The translations under genes were made by a program, and so were the position numbers. A stretch of DNA of 12,176 bases from Terana coerulea (lineage: Eukaryota; Basidiomycota; Agaricomycetes; Polyporales; Phanerochaetaceae), in assembly GCA_024811115.1 (NCBI GenBank), contig JAKOGH010000302.1, positions 1 through 12,176 on the forward strand. Reading direction: 5' to 3'. The notes under the pieces were generated by a model. It did no database searches, was not told the origin of the DNA, and worked only from the letters and a program-made list of their open reading frames with translations. Positions 8,001 to 12,176 of this stretch are shown here, one piece after another. Every line of letters begins with the position of its first letter. The stretch's first letter is position 1.

Positions 8001-8749
8001 AGTCGAGACGACGTGAGATCGAGCGACCCTAATCAGCGCCTGGGAAAGCACTCACGATCCTGCACGGAAATGACCTGGATGGCGGTCGCCGAGCCCGCCG
8101 CGGTGGACGACATGATGATGATCGCGACATGCTCCTTGACTGCAACCCACAGTCAGCACTACACTGCGCGGCACAGGAGGGCGCATGGACGCACTGTTGA
8201 ACGGGCCAGGGTTGATGAAGCGGAAGAGGCCGCGGGAGGGCAGCGCGGTGTGCAGGCCGTTCCCGATCCAGTACGTCAGCACGAGGAGGAAGAGCGTGGA
8301 GACGGAGAGCGTCTGCGGCTTGAAGTAGTAGATCTGGGCAAGCACGCTGGGCGGCGCCGTCAGCCTCACTGGGTTATGCTCTCAGCGGCGGGGCGGGGCA
8401 CTTACGCGCCAAAGGCGGAGAAGCCGAGGCCGAGGAAGAAGGTGCGGAAGGTGAGCGCGGGAAGCTCGGGGTCGTCCCGCGTCGACAAGACCTGCACATC
8501 TCCATGAGCGGCTGCAAGAGAGTGGGCAGTATGGACACTGACCTTGAGGGCGACGTCGTACGCGTGCTCGACCTTGTACTCCTCGTCGGCCGCCTCGTCG
8601 TGCTGGAGCCGGTCCTCGAACGCCTCGAGCTCCTTGACGACCTGGGCGTCGTCGATCGGCTTGCCGGTCGAGTCGTGGAGGGAGAGCTTCTCGGTCGAGT
8701 CCGAGTCCGCCTCGATCTTCTCGTCGAGCTGGCGCACAATGTCGGCCAT
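5078..8749 (-). CDS. OPT-family oligopeptide transporter, 24 exons, 760 aa
   Basis: This is a proton-coupled importer of small peptides in the plasma membrane. Exons in gene order: 8749-8543, 8491-8406, 8346-8195, 8139-8056, 7992-7973, 7918-7804, 7752-7668, 7597-7586, 7527, 7471-7453, 7381-7098, 7038-6958, 6886-6725, 6651-6564, 6500-6345, 6285-6133, 6071-6045, 5988-5950, 5888-5710, 5646-5549, 5487-5413, 5351-5291, 5231-5177, 5121-5078. They total 2283 nt. An in-frame TGA 12 nt upstream fixes the start. Residues 1-80 form an acidic cytosolic tail, followed by many hydrophobic segments. Family motifs include NPG (184-186), GYGFAG (199-204), WPANISVANLFQALH (about 218-232), the diagnostic QDLKLGQYVKLAPR (547-560) and the C-terminal FPNWWGN (740-746). 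All 23 introns are GT-AG, 51-73 nt. The frame is undamaged. The exon 20 acceptor (TAG at 5648-5647) was preferred over a CAG 22 nt further on because only it keeps the frame. Confidence 0.93.
6890..6905 (+). repeat. (CAGA)4 microsatellite in a transporter intron
   Basis: Four CAGA units read as TCTG on the coding strand, next to the acceptor AG at 6888-6887. They supply the pyrimidine-rich stretch before the 3' splice site of a 71-nt intron. Length changes here would alter acceptor strength but not coding. Confidence 0.75.
7472..7585 (-). other. Two abutting introns flanking a 1-nt exon (C at 7527)
   Basis: The coding strand reads TTTGACAG, then C, then GTGAGT. The upstream intron (7585-7528, 58 nt, donor GTGAGT) and downstream intron (7526-7472, 55 nt, donor GTGAGT, acceptor CCGCAG) each match the 51-73 nt size range of the other introns. 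The single C completes codon 254: GT from the 12-nt exon 7597-7586, plus C, giving Val before Trp-Glu. The alternative is one 116-nt intron from a GTGTGA donor at 7587, which also stays in frame but drops that Val. Confidence 0.7.
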
Positions 8750-8814
8750 CGCTGTTACTCACTGAAGGTGCACAAAGGGCCTCAGGGAGCGCGGCCGTGC
8801 GACGGGCCCCGCGC

Positions 8815-8821
8815 ATATATA
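8815..8821 (-). promoter_or_regulatory. Candidate TATA box of the OPT transporter
   Basis: The minus strand reads TATATAT about 65 nt upstream of the ATG at 8749, in otherwise GC-rich sequence. Spacing and isolation make it the best core promoter candidate. Confidence 0.55.
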
Positions 8822-10411
8822 CCACCTCTCGCACGGGCGGCGCCACCTGCGAAGCACATGGGGGCCTACGGCGGCGGCCATGGGCTCCCAGCCGTTATCG
8901 CAGGAGCACATGTCCGGTGGGATATTTCTGTATCAGCCCTGGGGCCGGGCGATAAAGTTAACGGGTCGGGAGGAATACACGCATGGAGGGTCGGCAATCT
9001 GCACTAATAGGTGGCGTGGCTATGCACTGCAGCGTTAGCATACAGACGGCTAACAGACCGTCGTGTGGCACATACCAGGCCGGAGCGGCCCACCATCACT
9101 CGCTGCCAACGAGCTATCACCACGCAGCAGGTCCCGTCACTCCCGTGCCGAGAACGCGTACAATCCGCAGCGAGGGCAAATCCATGTAAAATGCGCCAGG
9201 CAGAACTGGATTCACGTCTATCGCGAACTTGCGAACCACCCGCGGAGAGCGCGCGTCACCGAACCTGGAGCGCCGAAGCCCGGGTCAAGGCAACACATGC
9301 GGGGAAAACCACGGCCGAGAAGCATGGAATTTCTACATCACTGCCGTTGCATCAACGGTGTGCATTCCCCCAGCAATTCGACCACTCACAACCGCACGGT
9401 CTGTCACCCGCCCTCGAGCAAAGTCGGCGGCGATCGGTCCACATTGGGCTTATCAGCCCCGGGAGCCATCGTTCAGCCGCGGAAGCAGACCGTCCGTGCC
9501 CCCATATGACGCGTGGCTCCAGGGCGATGCACTTCGCCGTGAGATCCTCATGTTGGTTCTGGTAGATCGTAAGCGTGCGCCAGGAACATAGCAAGCTGCC
9601 ATAGCGCCATGCAATGAATATGCCAAGCGAGGCCGAAGAGTGGCAAAGCACGCGAAGGCTTACACGTCAGAGTAGGCTTATGTGGCTCGACGGGCTCGTT
9701 CAATTGGTCTGGCGGATTGGCAGAACGGCATGCGCGCGCGCACCGCTTCGTTGCGCCGTCGCGGGCCGCCGCCACCCGCCCCTCTGCAAACCTGGCGCCA
9801 CGGCGCTTGGCGGTGGTGCGCAGCCAGCATGAGAGACGGTCACACGACGAGGCCGAGCTTGCCCACCTGAAGGAACATACGAGAACAACGAACAGTGATG
9901 CACCCCGCCGGGAAGGGCTGCCGAAAGTTTGCTGAAGCCAGTCTCACCAACTCCAACGGGATGCCCGTCGCCGGCCATGGTCGCCCGTCATCGCGAGCGT
10001 GGCTCCCAAACCTTGCCATAACCCAACTCAGAGTTCGCTCTAATACAGTATGGCGAAGTAACGCCGTGAGTGGTGATGCAAGGAGGCGATGCCAGTGGTG
10101 CGCATGCTGTATGAAGGAGCTTTGGCTACCGACCAGCGCCTTCTAGTCAAAGAAGCCATATGTTCCCTGCCATTGCACACCTTATCAGCCGTGCCTGGCG
10201 GATAGGCGGCGGGCGTACGCATTTACATCACCTTAGAGACAAGCAAGCTATATTTGCGGTCCATAATGAGCCTGCACCATAATGACGGGTTGCTCCCGGG
10301 TGGGTTCCGACTGGCGTCGGGTGCTCCGTATGGTCCGCACGCGACGCAAGAATAGAGCGATGGCTTCATTTTCACGATCGCGGGGGCCAGTGTGCCTTAC
10401 AGCAGCGTGCC
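8822..10411. other. About 1.6 kb without a recognisable gene
   Basis: This is the upstream region of the transporter and the downstream region of the Nudix gene. Open frames such as plus 9011-9565 overlap others on the same strand and show no recognisable domain, signal or exon chain. Small features include GTTAGC/GCTAAC arms near 9034-9055, a GGGCT/AGCCC hairpin around TATC at 9446-9459, and CCGAC/GTCGG arms at about 10307-10320. I found no tRNA, transposase or repeat array. Confidence 0.55.
8895..8955. promoter_or_regulatory. Two GATA-type sites upstream of the transporter
   Basis: TTATCG at 8895-8900 (CGATAA on the minus strand) and CGATAA at 8950-8955 (plus strand) match the HGATAR consensus of fungal nitrogen-regulatory GATA factors. 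They lie 145-205 nt upstream of the OPT start. Peptide transporters are often nitrogen-repressed, so this is plausible, but such short motifs occur often by chance. Confidence 0.3.
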
Positions 10412-11488
10412 TTAGATTCTAGCTTTCGCCCGGAACCAATGCTCCTCTATCTCTGTGAAGACGTCAAAGTTTCGCTGCAGGATGACCTCCGAGACCACCT
10501 GGATTTCACAAGTCAGTGGGACTGGTGGGATGCACACAATGAAAGAACGCGACGTACGCCTGGCCGTTCGAATTTCACCAAAGAGCGGTGCATGCGCCCT
10601 GGCGGGCCCCTCGCGCCTCGTCCCCCTCGTACGTGAGCACCGTCCACCCCGCCGGGGCCCCGTGCGCCAGCGGTCGAGGATTTATCGCCATCGCGCCAAA
10701 AGGCCCTCTAGAAAGCGTGGAGACGTTCTCGCGCTGTTCAAGCGTGTTGACATCGCCTTCCAGGATCGCAGCGAGGGTGGCGACGAGGTAGAACTGCGGC
10801 GGCATGAGCGCGATCTGCTTCGCGGCGCACTCGCGCAGGGCGACGGCGGGGTGCACGAAGCGCGCCGCGACGACCTCCTGCCCGCCGTCCGGCGTCGGCA
10901 GCCGCTCGACTTTGTTGCCCGAGGAGAAACCCGTCGCGGGGGCGTGTTCGAGGAAGGTGACGTAGAACTGGGTCTCGAAGCGTCTGCGTGGCACGTCGGT
11001 GGCCAGGCTTCAGCGTGTTGCGCGCACGGATGCACAGGACGTACCTGGGTTGGTTCGGCGGCGTGATCCACTGCGTGAACGGCAGGAGCGCCGTGGTGTC
11101 CGCCGCGAGGCGGTGTCGGGCCAGAAAGTCGCGAAAGAGCAGCCGCTGCGCGTTCAGTTCCTTGCGGCCCTCGTCCAGCTCCCCGTCGCTCGGGCGCGCC
11201 CCGCTGTGGCTGGACGCAAGCAGGAGGCCCGCTTCCTCGAACGTCTCGCGTATCGCCGTGATCTCCAGGCTGTCGTCCTGCGCTGCGTCGTAGTTCCCGC
11301 CGGGGAAGACCTGTGGTGTGTGAGCAGGGGTAGCCGAGGCGAGAGAGGAGGCGACGTACGTGCATCCCGGCGAACGCGCTCGACTTCGGGTTCCTGTGCA
11401 CGAGCAGGATCTCGTTCCGGCCGTTCACGACGATGAGGCTGGCCGAGGGGCGCGGGACGGCCGGTGTCTGTGTCTTCTGCGACGCCAT
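10412..11488 (-). CDS. NUDT19-like Nudix hydrolase, four exons, one apparent frameshift
   Basis: Exons are 11488-11360, 11310-11045, 10983-10558 and 10498-10412, with introns of 49, 61 and 59 nt whose donors are all GTACGT. The N-terminal beta strands (SASLIVVNGRNEILLVHR) lead to FPGG at residues 45-48 and RETFEEAGL at 64-72. The G-to-R spacing is wider than in the classical Nudix box, as in NUDT19/RP2-type members. These cleave CoA and related nucleotide diphosphates in peroxisomes or mitochondria (family knowledge). The C-terminal part with ALMPPQFY and INPRPL also fits this group. The third exon has 426 nt, one short of the in-frame number. The family frame jumps between GARQG and MHRSLVKFERPG, near 10594-10615, with no GT to explain it by splicing. 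Without correction the frame ends at TGA around 10575. The final residues are ARI. Confidence 0.85.
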
Positions 11489-11626
11489 GCTTTCGAGCGA
11501 CCGACGCCTGGCAAGTCCTGGGAGACCGGTGTCGTAGGGCTTGAAGCGCAGCGCAGCGCCTCTGCCCTCCCACCAAGTCGTTAACGTTCTCCTCCACAAC
11601 GAAAGCGGCGCGCGGGTTCCCCACAT
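11489..11626 (-). other. Possible N-terminal extension of the Nudix protein
   Basis: The frame stays open upstream of the ATG at 11488 to another ATG at 11626, in a strong CCACCATG context. The 46 extra residues start MWGTRAPLSLWRRTLTTWW and are rich in Arg, Ser and Leu with only three acidic residues, which resembles a mitochondrial presequence. The ATG at 11488 also has a good context (A at -3, G at +4). The extra part could equally be an open 5' UTR. Confidence 0.4.
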
Positions 11627-12037
11627 GGTGGCATGTGATACGATCCAGCACAGATCCAGAAAGTCGGGCGCGAACTCGGCTTTTGGTTTCCTGCGGCGAC
11701 GACTTAGGCGCAGCGTTCCATGTAGGAGAGGTCGAGTAACGAACAGAGATGTATCGTTTGTGTACTGGTAGGTGGACGATGCATGGGAAGCGGGGCGGAC
11801 GACGGGCAGGAGCAACAGCACTGGCGCTCGAACTGCGGTAGACGGCTTCTGCCGAGTCGCTACTGAACGCCGCGGCGCATCACTCCGTAAATGGCAGTGA
11901 TGCGGACTACCCCGCCAAAGTGGCAGGCTACCTAAAGGACATCGACCACAGAATGAAATACAGGACGCTAATAATGCGTGTATATATGTACAACCTCGCC
12001 GCGCAAGCTACTTGTGCCGTTCGGGTGAGGAACCAAA
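11627..12037. other. Region between Nudix gene and right-edge gene, nothing recognised
   Basis: About 410 bp that should hold the Nudix promoter and the 3' UTR of the right-edge gene. There is a TATATATG-like stretch near 11980-11988, with no clear gene to serve. A long open frame on the minus strand continues up to 11821 but shows no conserved residues beyond 11626. Confidence 0.5.
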
Positions 12038-12137
12038 TCAATCCTTCTTATCATCAATGTGCTCATACACCTCCACTCCCTCCAGGTCAGGTGTCAGGGT
12101 ATTTGACGCTATGACGGTGTCCAGACCATCAAAGATG
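12038..12137 (-). CDS. Last exon of an unidentified gene (partial)
   Basis: A 3' splice site (TTAATCCTGCAG, with a GCTGATG branch-like motif about 20 nt before it) is followed by 1 nt plus 32 sense codons and TGA at 12040-12038. The peptide starts IFDGLDTVIASNTLTP and ends YEHIDDKKD. Reading upstream without the intron meets TAA at once, which supports the splice. The charged end and balanced composition look like real coding sequence. I do not recognise the family; a faint resemblance of FDGLDT to the late part of cyclophilin-like isomerases is too weak to name. The rest of the gene is off the right edge. Confidence 0.6.
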
Positions 12138-12176
12138 CTGCAGGATTAAAACATCAGCATCTGGCGCGAAGCAGCA

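Noticed and set aside
8374..8846. Ser/Arg-rich open frames overlapping the transporter's first exons
   Set aside because: These are shadow frames of the well-supported OPT exons.
9005..9591. Overlapping plus-strand open frames of 120-184 codons
   Set aside because: Three frames are open at once over the same GC-rich DNA, with no domain, no targeting signal and no supporting exon chain.
1..12176. CRISPR array, bacterial operon or secondary-metabolite cluster
   Set aside because: No spaced direct repeats and no biosynthetic core gene; spliceosomal introns show a eukaryotic genome.

Overview
The window looks like nuclear DNA of a filamentous basidiomycete, probably an Agaricomycete. The evidence is the very dense 49-73 nt introns with GTRNGT-type donors and CTGAC-like branch points, a CPL1-like secreted Cys-rich protein, an oligopeptide transporter (OPT) with basidiomycete-style motifs, and a Ty1/Copia retroelement. 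All host genes I can read are on the minus strand; the retroelement is on the plus strand. I inferred the species group from gene style only.

Layout. (1) Positions 1-3074 are the 3' part of a decayed Ty1/Copia element: integrase remnants, a linker, reverse transcriptase, RNase H, a polypurine tract and a 219-bp 3' LTR. Its 5' end lies off the left edge. (2) Positions 3089-4011 (minus) hold a secreted Cys-rich gene with CPAGT-type repeats and the start of a CPL1-like domain. It carries a frameshift and loses its C-terminal end just before the LTR, so the retroelement probably landed in its 3' part. (3) About 1 kb follows with no recognisable gene. (4) Positions 5078-8749 (minus) hold an OPT-family transporter. 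I could resolve it into 24 exons giving a closed 2283-nt frame (760 aa), including exons of 12, 19 and 20 nt and an apparent single-nucleotide exon. (5) About 1.6 kb follows with no recognisable gene; it contains the transporter's likely promoter. (6) Positions 10412-11488 (minus, possibly starting at 11626) hold a NUDT19-like Nudix hydrolase in four exons with one apparent 1-bp frameshift. (7) The right edge carries the last exon (12038-12137, minus) of an unidentified gene.

The genes do not form a pathway. The OPT protein would import oligopeptides at the plasma membrane, the Nudix protein would cleave CoA-type or other nucleotide diphosphates, and the Cys-rich protein is a predicted secreted or wall-associated factor. 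The most striking signal is the predicted 1-nt exon in the transporter gene. All exon structures were derived by hand from splice signals and frame continuity, without RNA or homology searches.
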